DNA of 64,000 bases, from positions 153,014,282 to 153,078,281 of the forward strand of contig NC_081840.1 in NCBI RefSeq assembly GCF_963259705.1, given 5' to 3'. Below are positions 34,712-47,101 of this stretch, piece by piece. The notes beneath the pieces are model-generated. The model ran no database searches, was not told where the DNA came from, and was given only the letters and a program-made list of their open reading frames with translations. The DNA is from Myotis daubentonii (Eukaryota > Chordata > Mammalia > Chiroptera > Vespertilionidae). Position 1 is the first letter of the stretch. The number at the start of each line of letters is the position of its first letter. The position numbers were made by a program, and so were the translations under genes.

Positions 34712-35390
34712 TTTTAAAATTTAAGTCATTTTTTATTTTTCAATTACAGTTAATAATATTATATTAGTTTCAGGTATACACCCCCATGACTAGATATTAT
34801 ATAACTTACTAAGTAATCAATCCAATAAATCTAGTATTCATCTGACATAATACATAGTTATTAGAATATTATTGGCTATATCCCTATGCCATATTTTATA
34901 TTCCCATGATATTCTGTAACAACCGATTTGTACTTCTTAATCCCTTCACATTTTTCACCCATGCCCCTCCACCCCTGATCTGGCAACCATCAAAATGTTC
35001 TCTTTATCTATGAGTATGCTTCTTCATTTATTTTGTTTTGTTTTTTTAGATTCATTTTTTGATAGATATGTATTTATTGCCATTTTATAGTTCATTTCTT
35101 CTTCTTCTTCTTCTTCTTCTTCTTCTTCTTCTTCTTCTTCTTCTTCTTCAAGATCTTTAATATTTCATGTAATACTGTTTTGATATTGATTAACTCCTTT
35201 ATTTTTTACTTGACTGGGAAGTTCTTTACCTGTCCTTCAATTCTAAATAATAGATTTGCTGTGTAGAGAATCTTGGTTGTAGGTCCTTGTTTTTCATTAC
35301 TTTGAATATTTTTTACCAGTCTCTTCCTACCTGCAAAGTTTCTGTTGAGAAATCAGCTGACAGTCTAATGGGAGCTCCCTTGATCGAACT
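34712..35390 (-). mobile_element. L1 3' region, antisense
   Basis: 'gtttcaggtatacaccccca', 'catgatattctgtaacaacc', then 'tgtccttcaattctaaat', 'aatcttggttgtaggtcc' and 'tgttgagaaatcagctgaca' are antisense L1 3' UTR phrases in expected order. A TTC microsatellite occurs at 35,095-35,149. It stops abruptly near 35,390, where oppositely oriented sequence begins. Confidence 0.82.
35095..35149. repeat. (TTC)n microsatellite
   Basis: About 18 uninterrupted TTC units. Such purine/pyrimidine tracts can form triplex structure. Confidence 0.95.
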
Positions 35391-35539
35391 CTTATGTCCT
35401 GGAGGACAAAAAAGAAACACACCAAAAAACAAAATAGATGCCTCCACCAAAACTGAATCACAAGGATTTAATGAATAACAAAGAATCGCTAAAAGAATGA
35501 TCAAAACACAAGAAGTCATCTGCTATAATACTGGAATAC

Positions 35540-35915
35540 AAACAAAATATTATAGCATGGAGGGACCTGGAGAGTATTATTTTAAGCGAAATAAGCAGTC
35601 AGAGAAAGACAAGCGTCACATGATCTCACTCATATGTGGAATCTAATAAACAAAATAAACTGATGAAAAGAATAGACCCAGAGACACAGAAGAATATAAA
35701 AGACGGTGGAATCTCAGAGAGAAGGTGGGGGTGGGTGGATGGGTGGGAAGTGATCAATCAAATAATTTGTATGCATATATACATAAACCATGGACACAGA
35801 TAATAGGGTAGTGAAGGCCTGGGGTTGGGCACAGGGTGGGCTAAAAGGGGTTACTGAGGGGGAAAAGGGGACATATATAATATTTTTAATAATAAAGACT
35901 TAATTAAAAATATTA
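35540..35915 (+). mobile_element. L1 3' end, plus strand
   Basis: 'tgatctcactcatatgtgg', 'aatagacccagagacacaga', 'aaccatggacacagataata' and 'gggacatatataatattttt' are sense L1 3' UTR phrases, ending in an A/T-rich tail. It is opposite in orientation to the L1 immediately upstream. Confidence 0.85.
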
Positions 35916-35945
35916 TAACACACTATGCTATCATATAACAATTAT

Positions 35946-36213
35946 ATAGAATATTTTTATTAATACCTTTTTCATTGGTTTTTAGAGAGTGGAAGGGAGG
36001 GGGCAGAGGAAGAGAGAGAAAGGAAGGAGAGCATGCATGAGAGAGAAACATTGATTAGAGAGGGACGCATTGATTGGTTGCTTCCCATATGCACTCTAAC
36101 TGGGGCTGGGGATCAAACCTGCAACCTAGATATGTGCTCTTGGCCAGAATCAAATCCCAAGACCCTTCTGTGCATAGGCTATTGTTTTAACCATTGAGCT
36201 GCTGGTCAGGGCT
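35946..36213 (-). mobile_element. Old Ves-type SINE, antisense
   Basis: Ves layout with extra purine-rich sequence, 'gagagagaaacattgatta', 'ggggatcaaacctgcaacc' and the degraded tRNA-like head (accattgagctgctggtc). The 9-base duplication aacaattat is at 35,937-35,945 and 36,214-36,222. It is longer and more diverged than the other copies. Confidence 0.85.
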
Positions 36214-36222
36214 AACAATTAT

Positions 36223-36839
36223 GTTTTAAATTCATAGATTAAAAATGGTTTATTGAAAGTGCTCCATAATCACCATATATAAAGAAGGAGGGTGTGGTGT
36301 CTCAGAAGAAAAGAGAAGAAAGTTACACAGGAAGAAGGGAGTAGATGTTTAAAATCCCCTGTTCACACATTTACCTCTGCTTCCTTCTGAAAACCGACTA
36401 AAATTAAACGAAAGGGTTTTGAAATATATAAAAGCCTACAGAGATAAATTAAACTGAAGAGGAAGTATCGACTCCAAGTAATCAGGCTGAGAGACCACAC
36501 GTTCCTGGCATGCCAGGAACATTATTTTGTAAAATATGCTCAACTCAGCCAATAAAAGAACGCTGATGCCAATTGAACTCCCTGCTCTGTGCAATCTGTT
36601 AAGTTCTGTGCATGTGGGTATGTGTGAATAGAAAAAAGCTGTTACTGCCAATATCCCTGTGAAAACATTTAAATACCGAATAACTTGTTCTTTTAAATCT
36701 GAGGGATGAGTAATTTGGGAATAACATGTTGTTACAATTACTGCTCTGCAAAGAATAACAACACTGCTCGCTACTGAATTTTCACTTTTTATTTCCTCCT
36801 TAGTCACTTCGTAAGTGTATATCTATCTCTTGTTCCTAC
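36223..36839. other. Unique DNA with a 123-codon antisense frame, not called
   Basis: The minus-strand frame 36,436-36,807 is the longest here outside repeats. I recognise no domain or family, and an ORF of this length is expected by chance. Confidence 0.35.
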
Positions 36840-37390
36840 TAATGCTGATAATATCCTCAGTCTGTTAAGACGTCATTCTGGCTCTGCCTTGAACTTGTAT
36901 GAATCTGAGCCTTCTTGCTGCCGCAGGTGAACACAGTCATCCACACCAACCTTCTCTCTTTCATGAGTTTCTGCAGGGCTGTGCTCAACACCACTTCCTA
37001 CTGCCACTGCCCTCACCTACTTCAAACATGGGAGGATCCTTTAACATTTAAGTCATGGTGTGTGACTTCTTGATCAAAGCCTTGCAGAAAAGTCTCCATT
37101 TCACCCAGAGTAAGTCCAAAATCTCTCTAATAGTCTTCATGCTCTGCACCGCCCCACAAAGCACAAAGCCCCTGTTACTGTGGCCCCCTTCCTCCCACTC
37201 CCCTATCTCACTGCCCTGAAAGCCTGGGCTTCAGGCTAGCTCCACCTAGGGGTTTATCCTGACACTCAGTCTCTGCTTGATATATATATTTTCTGCCAAT
37301 TTTTCAATTTCTTTACTGCTCAATTCCAGGTTTCTAGAACAGTGTCTGATACAGAAACATCACCCCATAAGTGTTTCTTGTGAATGAATG
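36840..37390 (+). mobile_element. L2-like LINE remnant, plus strand
   Basis: 'cacccagagtaagtccaaaa', a cysteine/proline-type codon-rich stretch around 37,150-37,260, and the end 'ctagaacagtgtctgatac' with 'gaatgaatgaa' follow the order of an L2 3' region. Strongly diverged. Confidence 0.55.
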
Positions 37391-38200
37391 AAAAGGATGT
37401 TGCCATTAGGTATGTTGGGAGGGTGCAGAAGAAGGGAGCACTTTTGTACATTAAAAAAAAAATTCCTGGACTGTCAACTTCCCAATGCTATCCTGCCTGT
37501 TTGTCATATTTTGCACACTTTGCTACTCATTTTCTAAGTCTCCATGCTTCAGGTAGAGATGGAAACAAATTTGTATAAAGTATGCCTAAACTAAAATCCT
37601 TAGCTTAAGCCCATTTCCAAATATGGGCAGGAATCAAAGTGTTCACTGAAACAAGAGCTCCCACATCTCTAACAAACACCATCAGACCATAAGATGATAC
37701 TTTCCCAACATGCCTTAGAGAAGGCTGGGTGTGAGATGGACAGATCTCATTTCCCTGAGGAGGTGTAGAGTAGAAACATCCAAATAGAATGGAGTGGACC
37801 AAATAGGCTAACGTACCTACTAAACAAGTAGAATTACAAAACTTCTATTTTACAGCTATTTGAGAGCTGTAAAGTGAGAACTAGATGTATTGAAATCCCT
37901 TAGACAGAAATAATATTTCTAAATAATCTGATAATTTCTGGCCATTTTCCCCCTAGTTGATTATAGGTGTGAGCTAACAATAAAGCTTAGCCTATACAGA
38001 GAAACTCCGGGGGGCAGATTATTCCAAACAGGACAATTTGAAAAATAAATCACACATAAGAATGGAAAGGAAAAGTGCTAAAAACCAAAGAGAAAGAGAA
38101 AAATCTTAAAATGAATCCAGGAAATAATATTATATCCCTTCCCTCCCCCGCCCCCGCCACCCACACCTACCTTCAAAAGGAAAATAATAAGAATAAATCT
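37391..38200. other. Unique DNA, nothing recognised
   Basis: C-rich tract near 38,145-38,165. No gene. Confidence 0.4.
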
Positions 38201-40009
38201 GACTAACTACTTATTAAAAGTGTGTATTGATGTTTGCCATTTATGTTGGAATGTTTTTGGCCATTAACTCTTTAAATATTTTTCCTCTCCCATTTGATTT
38301 ATTTTTCTTTCTGGGATCCTAATTATACATATGTTAAAAGCCTTTTTATTGTGTTCTAATAATATTTCTATTTTTTCCTGTGTTTTTCTTTTTTTTCTTC
38401 TGACCTTTACTCTGTATATTTTAATTTTTTCTCTCTTTCAGTTCAAAAATCTTGTCTTTTGCAATGTCTAATCAGCTACCAACTCTATTAAATTACTTCA
38501 ACTTATAGTTTTAGATAATATTTTTCAACGCTAGAATTTCAAGAAATATTTTTTAATTTATAAATTTTCTTGATTTTAATTCTAGAATGCTATTTAAAAA
38601 TTTATGAATTTTGTTAATTATTTACATGGGAATTAAGCACAGAAAATATGGGTGTATAAGTAGTGATAAACATAATCCCTCTCTGAAGTAAGTTATCCTC
38701 TTATTTGGTAGAGTTGTTAATTTTTGAAATTTATGTTCTTTTGTTTTCAATCGGTTCTCTCTTTCTGATGCTGGAAGGAATTTTTAGAGTTTATATATAA
38801 AGGCTGTTCTTTACATATGCAAAAAGTATAAATCAATACCCTACAAATACAACAAATACCTATATTAAAAATCAATATTCTAGCCAAATGTTATGGGAGT
38901 GGTTTGAGACTTTGAGAGAACTATATGGCCACTCATATTCTTCTTTGGAAAAGTATCTATTTAGGTCTTTTCCTATTTTTAATCATATTATTTGTATGTT
39001 TTGCTGTTGAGTTAAATTAATTCCTTATATATTTTGCACATTAATCCTTTGTAAAATATATAAATTTTAAATATTTTCTTTCATTCTATAGATTACTTTT
39101 ATTTAATTCTGTTGGTATAGCCTTTTACTGTGCAGAATATTTTTAGTAATTCCACATTTATTTTTATCTACTTTTTTTTTATTTTTTGCTTTTGCTTCTG
39201 GTGCTTTTGGTATCATATTCCTCGCCCACCCCCAAAGAAATAATTGTCAAAACCAATATCAAGGATATTTCCTTCTGTATTTTCTTCTTCTAGGAGTTTT
39301 ATAGTTTCAGCTATTACATTTGACTATAATTTAATTAGAGGTAACTTTGTAAGTGGTGTAATATAAGGATCCAATACCGTTCTTATATATGTGAATATCC
39401 AGTTTTCCCAGCATCATTTATTGAAGATATTATTCATTCCCCCATGAGTATTCTTGGCTCCCTTGTGAAATACTAGTTGGCCATATATGCTGGCATTTAT
39501 TTCTGGGCTCTTTATTCTGTTACATTTGTCTACATGTCTGTGTTTATGACAAGACTATACTGTTTAGATTACTATAGCTTGTGTTTATCCAGCTTTACTC
39601 ACATGAAATTGACATAAAACATTGCATAAGTTAAAGGTGTACAACACAATCATTTCAGATGTGAACATATTGCAAAATGATTTCTACAATAATTAGGGTA
39701 CATATTCATCACATCTATATAAATTTTTTCTTGTGATGAGAACTTTTAAAGTCTACTTACTTAGAAACTTTCAAATACACAACTTAATATAGTTTGAAAT
39801 CAGCGTGATGCCTCCTACTTTATTTTTACTTATCAAGTTTCTTTAGTTATTTGGGTTATTTTGTGGTTTTATATATCTTTGCAATTTTTTTTTCTATTTC
39901 TGTGAAAAGTTCCATTGAAACTTTGATATGGATTGAATGAATCTACAGATGACTTTGAATAGTATAGACATTTTAATAATATTAATTCTTCTGATCCAGG
40001 AACATGGAA

Positions 40010-40420
40010 TACCTTTATTTAAAATTCTTTATTGTTTCAAGTATTACATAGGAATTTTTTCCCCCATTGACCTCTCCCTGCTCATCCCCCTCCCCCTCCA
40101 GCACATGCCCTCACCCCCGCTACTGACTGTGTGCATGGGTTATGCTTATATGCCTGCAAACAAGTCCTTTGGTTGATCTCTCCTTCCCTTACCCCTCCCT
40201 CCACCCCCGCTCCCGACTCCCCGCCTTCTTCTTGAGGTTGGATGGTCTGTTCAATGCTTTTATGTCTTTGGATCTATTTTTGTTAATCAGTTTATGCTGT
40301 TCAATATATTCCACAAATGAGTGAGATCATGTGATATTTATCTTTCTCTGACTGGCTTATTTTGCTTAGCATAATGTTCTCCAGTTCCATCCATGCTGTT
40401 GCAAATGGTAAGCCTTTCTA
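40010..40420 (-). mobile_element. Bat L1 3' end inserted in the older L1
   Basis: 'ttctttattgtttcaagtat', 'ctcacccccgctactgactg', 'ggttgatctctccttccctt', 'gtgagatcatgtgatattta' and 'catccatgctgttgcaaatg'. It is the longest copy of the 3' end also seen at 17,945 and 22,528. Host L1 sequence resumes after it. Confidence 0.85.
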
Positions 40421-41084
40421 TTTGTGTCTATTTTAATTTCTTTCATCAATCTCTTATAGTTTTCAGTGTAGACATATTTTACCACCTTGGTTGAACTTAT
40501 TCCTTTGTATGTTATGGCTTTTCATGCTATTGCAAGTAGGATCTTTTTCTTTCCAGCTAATTGTTAGTGCATAAGAAAACAACTATTGTGTGTTGGTTTT
40601 GTATACTAGAACTTTACTGAATTTATTAGTTCTGTTTTTGTAGGAGACAATTTTGCTTCTTTCTTCACAAATCAGATGCCTTTTATTATTTTTTTTCTTG
40701 CCTAATTGCTCTGGCCAGGACTTCCAGGACTATGATAAATAGGAGTGATGAGAGTGGGCATTATTGTCTTGTGCGTAAAGTTCCAACCTTTCATTGTTGA
40801 GTATGATGCTACCTGTGGGCTTGTCTTCTATAACCTATATTACATTGAAGTATATTCCTAGTACCCCATTTGTTGAGAATTTTTATCATAAAAGATGCTG
40901 AATTTTTTCAGATGCTTTTTATGCATTGATTAAATGATCATATGTTTTTTTTTATTTTTCATCCCATTAATATGATATAACAGATTTATTGATTTGCATA
41001 TATTGAGCCATCCCTGCATCCCAGGGATAAATTCCACTTGATCATTGTTTGTGATGCTTTTTAAAAATAGTCCCCACATATAAT

Positions 41085-41245
41085 CAATATAAAAAAAATC
41101 AATGCATTCTTTTTTATTTCATTTTATTTTTTCCATCGCCATTTATCTCTTTATGCCTTCTCTCTTCCATCTCCATCCTCCCTTTACCCCTTCCTCTGTA
41201 ATCACCACACTGGTGTCCATGGGTTTACGATCCTTTTAATTAATT
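41085..41245 (-). mobile_element. Second L1-derived insertion in the older L1
   Basis: T-rich and then C-rich sequence ('catcctccctttaccccttc', 'accacactggtgtccatggg') interrupts antisense ORF2 and resembles L1 3' UTR of the lineage. Confidence 0.55.
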
Positions 41246-42059
41246 TGCTGTTAAATTTGGTTTAATAGCAGTCTAGTTAGAATTTTTGCATGTATATGCA
41301 TCAGGGATACTGGCCTATATTTTCTTTTCTTGTTAGTCCTTGTCTGGCCTTGGTATTAGGGTAATGCAGACCTCATAAAATGAGTTTGGGAGTGTCCCTT
41401 CCTCTTCAATTTTTTTGGAAGAGTTTGAAAAGTTTAGAATTCTGGGAAATTTGCATTCATTCTTCTTTGAATGTTGGTAGAATTCACTAGAGAAACCATC
41501 AGATGATGGACCTTTTCTTTGTTGGGAAGTTTTTAATTAAAGCTTCAGTCTCCTTACTACTCATTATCAGCCCATTAACATTTTCATTTCTTCGTGATTC
41601 AGTCTTGGTTGGCTATATGCTTCTAGGAATTTATTTATATTTTCTAGATTGTCCAAATTTTGGTGTATAATTATAGTAATCTTTTATGATTATTTGTATT
41701 TCTGTGGTATTAATTTTAATGTTTCCTCTTTCATTTGTGATTCATTTGCCCAGCTGTATGTTTTTCAGTTTTATCTTTATAAAAATAACTCTTAGTTTTG
41801 TTGATCTTTTCTATTGTATTTCTAGTCTCTATATCCCTTATTTCTGTTCTGACCTTTGTTATTTTTTTCTTTCTACTAACTTTAGGTTTATATATTTTTT
41901 CTCTCTCTTGTTCCTTGAAGTATAATATTAGGTTGTTTATTTGAATCTTTCTTTACCATAGGCACTTATCACTGTAAAATTTCCTCTTAAAACTACTTTT
42001 ACTATATCCAATAAGGTTTAGTATATTGTGTTTCCATTTTTGCTATCTCAAGATATATT

Positions 42060-42269
42060 TTTTCAAATTGATTTAAGAGAGAGAGAGAGAAGGCAGGTAA
42101 GAGAGAGAGATATCAATATGAGAGAGATACATCCATTGGTTGCCGCTCATAGTAGCCCCAACCAGGTATTGAACCTAAAACCTAGGTATGTGCCATAATC
42201 AGGAATCAAACCCACGACCTTATGAGGTACAGAACAATGCTCCAACCAAATGAGCCACACAGCCAGGGC
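42060..42269 (-). mobile_element. Old Ves-type SINE inside L1
   Basis: GAGAGAGAGA stretch, 'atccattggttgccgctcat', 'gtatgtgccataatcagga' and the head remnant 'aatgagccacacagccaggg'. Diverged, and no convincing target duplication was found. Confidence 0.75.
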
Positions 42270-43000
42270 TCAAAATGTGTTTTATTTTTCATTTAACCCA
42301 TTGATGTTCCTAAGTGTGTTGTTTAATTTCAATGTAATAGTGAACTTTTCAGATTTCCTTCAGTTATGGATTTCTAGTTTTATAATTTTGTGGTCAGAAA
42401 TAATATTTGATAAAGTCTATATATTCTTTGTTCAGGCTTGCACATGGCCTAATATATTATCTGTCCTGGAGAATGTTATATATGTGCTTGAGAAGAATGT
42501 GTATTCCTCTGCTATTGGATGGAATGTTCTAATATGTCTTTTATGTCCATTTGGTATATAGTATTGTTTAAATCCACTGTTTCCATAGTGATTCTGTCTG
42601 AATGATGTCTCATTTGTAGAGAGTGGTAAATTAAAGGCCCCTACTACTATTATATTGCTATAATATTATATTTATTTCTCCATTTAGTTCTATTGGTATT
42701 TGCTCTATATGTTTAGATGCTCCAATGTTGGGCGAATAAATTTATCTTTATAATGTATTGACCTCTTTATCATTATATACTGACTTTCTTTGTAGCCCAT
42801 GAGTATTTTCAGCTTAAAATCTATTTTCTCTGATATAAGTAAAGCAAACTTGTTCTCTCTCGTTTTATATCCCTTTAATTTTAGCCTAATTTCTTAAAGC
42901 TAAAGTGAGTCTCTTGTTGGTAGTCTATTATTGGATCTTTTCTTAAAAAACAAAAACAAAAACAAAAAAAACCACAACACCACCATTCAGTCATTCTATA

Positions 43001-44864
43001 TCTACTTATTGTAAAATTTGATCTATTTCAATTTAAAATAATTATTGATATGAAATCACTATTACCATTTTAAAAATTATTTTCTGCTTTGTACTTTCTT
43101 CCTCTTTTCCTGTCTTCCTTGGGAATTGGTGACATTTTTGTGATTATATACTTTGATTCTTTTATTATAGTCTTTTGTGTGTCTTCTCATGTTTTTTTTT
43201 CTTTCTGGTTATGATTATCCTTACATATAATATCTTATAGTTGTAACATAATTTAACCTAAGAACAACTTCACTTCAATAGCATATAGGAACTCAATACT
43301 TTTACTTCTCCCTTCAAATTTTAAATTACTAGTGTTACAGTTTATACCTTTGCATATTATGTATTCAATAACGTGTTTGTGATTAGAGTTACTTTTAATG
43401 TGTTGTGGTGTTGTTGTTTTTACTTTTAAACTGGAGTTTAAAGTGTTTAAACACCACCATTAGAATATTAGAGAGACTGACTGACTATATATTTAGTGGT
43501 GAATCATGTTATTCCTGTGGATTTCATTGCCAGAGATAAAACATATATGAGAGGCATTGAGTTTTATTTCAGGATGTTTAGAAGATTATGGTGCCTGGAA
43601 TTATAGAATGCTAACTAATTTATAAAGTGGGTTGTCATAACTCTTCAAGTAGAGTGTCCGCATTTGGGCAGGGGAAACAGTGGAATGAAGATTACAAATG
43701 TAAATTTTTGAAAATAATTAAGTTCTAACTATTCTTTATCCTTGTAAGTTCTTACAATATACTCTGTAAATTTTGTGAATAGATGAACTACTTCATTCCC
43801 AGAATAACTATTGCACTATTACTTATGTGCTGCTCCCTAGAGCTTAATGAGGATAAAAACCTCTATTGAGATTTGAAGGTCATGCTTCTTATGCAACAGA
43901 CAGATGAAAAAGTGATTACTTAAGATATCTTAAATATACCCCTTTAGGTTTTTGTTCAGCTGTTCATGTGAACCATTAAAGATAATGAGTGCTAAACAAG
44001 CCATTCCGAAATGGAATAATGACGTGCTTCATTTGTTTCTAAAGACTCTAGATGCTTTTCCACTTTTCACAAAGCTGTGGCTCATGATGTCCCAATGCTA
44101 CATCATTTTTCAAGATGGGTAGTGGGGGCTGCCTCACCAGCATCCTCTAGGCTATATTAATATTAATGTTTTATTTAAACCCATGAAGTAGCTTTCTGTC
44201 TTTCTCCACTTAAATTAGCCTTTCACATACTTCAAAGCCCAGTTTTGGTCATTGCTGTGGCCAAGGAAATCCTGAGTAAATGCTCTTCTCTCTGTAAATC
44301 CCTCAGCTTTCGTGAACTGTGGCATGTGTTATGTAGGTTTGCTATTTGTGCAACTTATTTTTCTGAATGTGTACTGTTGTCATAGGTGGGGTTTTCTAGA
44401 AAGAAATCTTAAGAGCACGATTTCTGTGAGGTGACACAGTGTATGGGAATGAGGGAAAGAGGCTGGGATGAGGAGAACGAGGGCTTCCCCGAGGTCACAG
44501 GAGGCCTTAGAGCACGAAAGGTGGCCCCAAATCCTTCTCATTTTGGGCACGGGACACCTGGATGTGGGCCCCCCATGCCAGTCTGTGGTCGCCTGGAGGA
44601 GAGCACACCTCCCAGGTGTGCCAGGTCGGTTGTCCTGCAGGCCAGTGAACAGTGAGCTCTCAGGGGACCCTCAGGTCCCTGCCCTGCAGGTGTCTCTGGG
44701 AGGTTATAGCCTCCACCCCTTCCTCACCTCAGAGTCCTGGTGCATGGCTGCCCGAAGGTTCTCATTTAATGTGCAAGTCAAATAACTTACAATTATGCAG
44801 TAAATAAGCACAAACATAGGCATTTGAAGGACATTTCATGTCAGGAAATTGTTTCTATATTTTT
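43001..44864. other. Unique DNA; weak L2 near 44,195; GC-rich patch 44,430-44,740
   Basis: The GC-rich patch holds two overlapping frames (44,431-44,655 and 44,468-44,785) that I do not recognise. No start, splice or family evidence supports a gene. Confidence 0.35.
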
Positions 44865-45125
44865 ATTTATATTATATTATACCATACTGCATTTTACGTA
44901 CCATATTGTACATGATATATGGACTTATTTAGGTTATATAATTATATTATACTCACTATAATGATAGAACTATATATTATATATAACATATATATATAAT
45001 TTATATAATTATTTAATATAATTGTACATTTATATTATGTTATATAGACATTGATATCATATACCTGTATTATATTTCATATTATATTGACTTGTTAGAT
45101 TTTATACACATTATATATATTCTTT
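44865..45125. repeat. AT-rich low-complexity DNA
   Basis: Alternating TA/ATT-rich tract of about 260 bases with many short self-complementary runs. Confidence 0.85.
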
Positions 45126-46854
45126 TCCCATAGATTTTTTAGATAAGTACATACTAGTATTTAAACCATTTCCTCTACCTTTTAGTGATCCTCAGTTTTA
45201 CCCATAAAATCTCATATTATCTTACAAGGCCCAGTTTGAATCAGCCTGTCTGTCCCCCTCATTCCCAACCTTCTGTTCTTTGCTTTGGCTCTATTCGCCC
45301 TTACCCTTACGTATCATGTGCCTTTATATGGACTTAAATCCTGTCATCACCTTCCCCCAGCTGAATGATCTTGGACAATTTATTCAATGTCTGTATGTAT
45401 AAGTTCCTGTCTCTAAGATGGGATAATAGAGGCACCTGCTTCAAGTAGGAGGAAATGGGTCACATTGTGAATCACTGAATGCATGTCTTGCACTGCGTGA
45501 TCAGCTAGGACATGACCGTCATACTTATTGCCCTTGATTTATCTTTGAATTTCCTTGGGGACTGAACAAGCACTTTCTGGAGAAGAGACTCTTTGTCAGC
45601 TTGAGGGAGGAGTGAATTTCTCTTGTCTCTTTATACCTGGGGCTGGCGTCCCTGTCTTTGACAATATCCATCCAAACCCTGCTTTCTAGCTATAGCTCAG
45701 TTCCTTCTATAGACTGCAGTTCCTAACTCCTTCTGCTCCCACTAATTTGTCTCCTTCCCAATTTGACAGTACGTAGTCGCAATGCCCCACACAATTTAGC
45801 ACTCAATTACAAGCTGTCTTATACTCACACTTGTGTCATGCTTTATAATCATCTCCTTAAATACATTGTTAACTCCTTGAGGGGATCATATTGGAAGCTA
45901 TTAAAACTGTCAAAAAGCTGAGCCCAATTTTGAGTCAGAGTGAGCCTCCGGAGACGTTTTGAGGATTTTTCTCTTCGTCCAATATTGACGGAGCATGTCC
46001 TGAAAGCGATAGACTTTTGAAGTAGTGACTTAGCACATGGGATGCTACATGGGGCTGCTTACATAGACATGTCCCTAGAGAAAAGTTTACTGCAATAAAC
46101 ATGAAAGGTGTATTCTCAGAAAGCACAGAAGGAGATCTAAGGCTGGGGGATGAATGGAAACCCTCACAAATCTCACGGAACTACACGTGGATGAGGGGTG
46201 ACGGTCCAGCTGCTGTCCCAGATGAGGTCTGGCTAGGTTTTGGAAGCCTATGGCTCTTACCTGCCACCTTTACGAGGTCACCATCCAAATCGTCCGGATC
46301 AACCCTGTGTCCTTTCTTGTTCGTGCCGCCTCGAGGAATTGCCTGTCACAGAGGGATGACAAGGGGCTCTACATGCACGTTTCCTTCCTGTTGGGCAGGG
46401 CAGGCGGCGCTCAGCAGGCCGTGCAGCAGCCAGAGGGCAGGGAAGTGTGCCCTCAGGTCTGGCTGAGTGGTGCCGACCCTCCCGAGTGCCAGAGGGTGAA
46501 CGAAGTTTGAGATAATATGCATGCTCAACGGTGCGGAACAAGACTGGGTCCCTCAGTGAGCACCGGTACATGTTTTAAAAGTTTCCCCTACACGAAAAAG
46601 TTAACAGAGTGAAAATGGAGGAGATATGTGATGATCCCAAGTCTCAAATAATGATAATCAGCATGCCAAGGATTTAGTAATATTTTATATGTATGATTTC
46701 TTCATACACTCCCAATGAAATATTTTTAATATAAAATTTTATTTCATCTTTGATGCTTGGTACTTATATTATGGACACACTGGGTGGAGGGCACTATAAA
46801 TCATTTTAGAAAAAAAATCATATGTAGTATTTACTTCTACCAAAATCATCTCTC
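45126..46854. other. Unique DNA; weak MIR/L2; CpG-richer patch 46,150-46,560
   Basis: The patch is clearly richer in GC and CpG than its surroundings. It carries overlapping frames on both strands (46,101-46,466, 46,250-46,510 and 46,299-46,571) without a recognisable domain. It could be a decayed exon, an unknown repeat or a small CpG-containing regulatory patch. Confidence 0.35.
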
Positions 46855-46867
46855 AAATTACTGACCA

Positions 46868-47088
46868 ATGCCAGAACCGGTTTGGCTCAGTGGGTAGAGC
46901 GTCGGCCTGCGGACTGAAAGGTCCCAGGTTCGATTCCGGTCAAGGACATGTACCTTGGTTGCGGGCACATCCCCAGTAGGGGGTGTGCAGGAGGCAGCTG
47001 ATCGACGTTTCTCTCTCATCGATGTTTCTGGCTCTCTATCCCTCTCCCTTCCTCTCTGTAAAAAATCAATAAAATGTATTTAAAAAAA
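46868..47088 (+). mobile_element. Ves SINE, plus strand, near-intact
   Basis: Best-preserved Ves copy. It has a pol III A box tggctcagtgg (46,883-46,893), a B box ggttcgattcc (46,927-46,937), the Ves body, 'aaaaaatcaataaaatg' and an A9 tail. A perfect 13-base duplication, aaattactgacca, is at 46,855-46,867 and 47,089-47,101. It could in principle still be transcribed by RNA polymerase III. Confidence 0.96.
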
Positions 47089-47101
47089 AAATTACTGACC
47101 A

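Larger units (their letters stand above)
38205..43000 (-). mobile_element. Long ancient L1, antisense, decayed ORF2 and 3' region
   Basis: Read on the plus strand this is an L1M-like element backwards. It runs from the 3' end (tcctttgtaaaatatata; 'cccagcatcatttattgaag') into antisense ORF2 ('ctctggccaggacttccagg', 'ccatccctgcatcccaggga', 'cctcataaaatgagtttggg', 'gtttgtgatgctttttaaa'). ORF2 is full of stops and indels, so no protein is possible. Later insertions break it: another L1 3' end (39,590-39,760), bat L1 ends (40,010-40,420 and 41,085-41,245) and a Ves-type SINE (42,060-42,269). The part before 38,880 is less certain. Confidence 0.85.

Noticed and set aside
36436..36807. 123-codon antisense frame outside repeats
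   Set aside because: No recognisable family, no context, and a length expected by chance in 64 kb.
39000..42900. Possible reverse-transcriptase gene (L1 ORF2)
   Set aside because: Antisense L1 sequence with many stops, indels and insertions. It is a fossil.
46101..46571. Overlapping frames on both strands in the CpG-richer patch
   Set aside because: No domain or homologue recognised. GC-rich DNA has fewer stops, so open frames are expected. Kept as a finding about composition only.
46883..46937. tRNA-like A and B boxes
   Set aside because: They belong to a Ves SINE, as at 18,444, 31,671 and other copies. No cloverleaf or intact acceptor stem, so not a tRNA gene.
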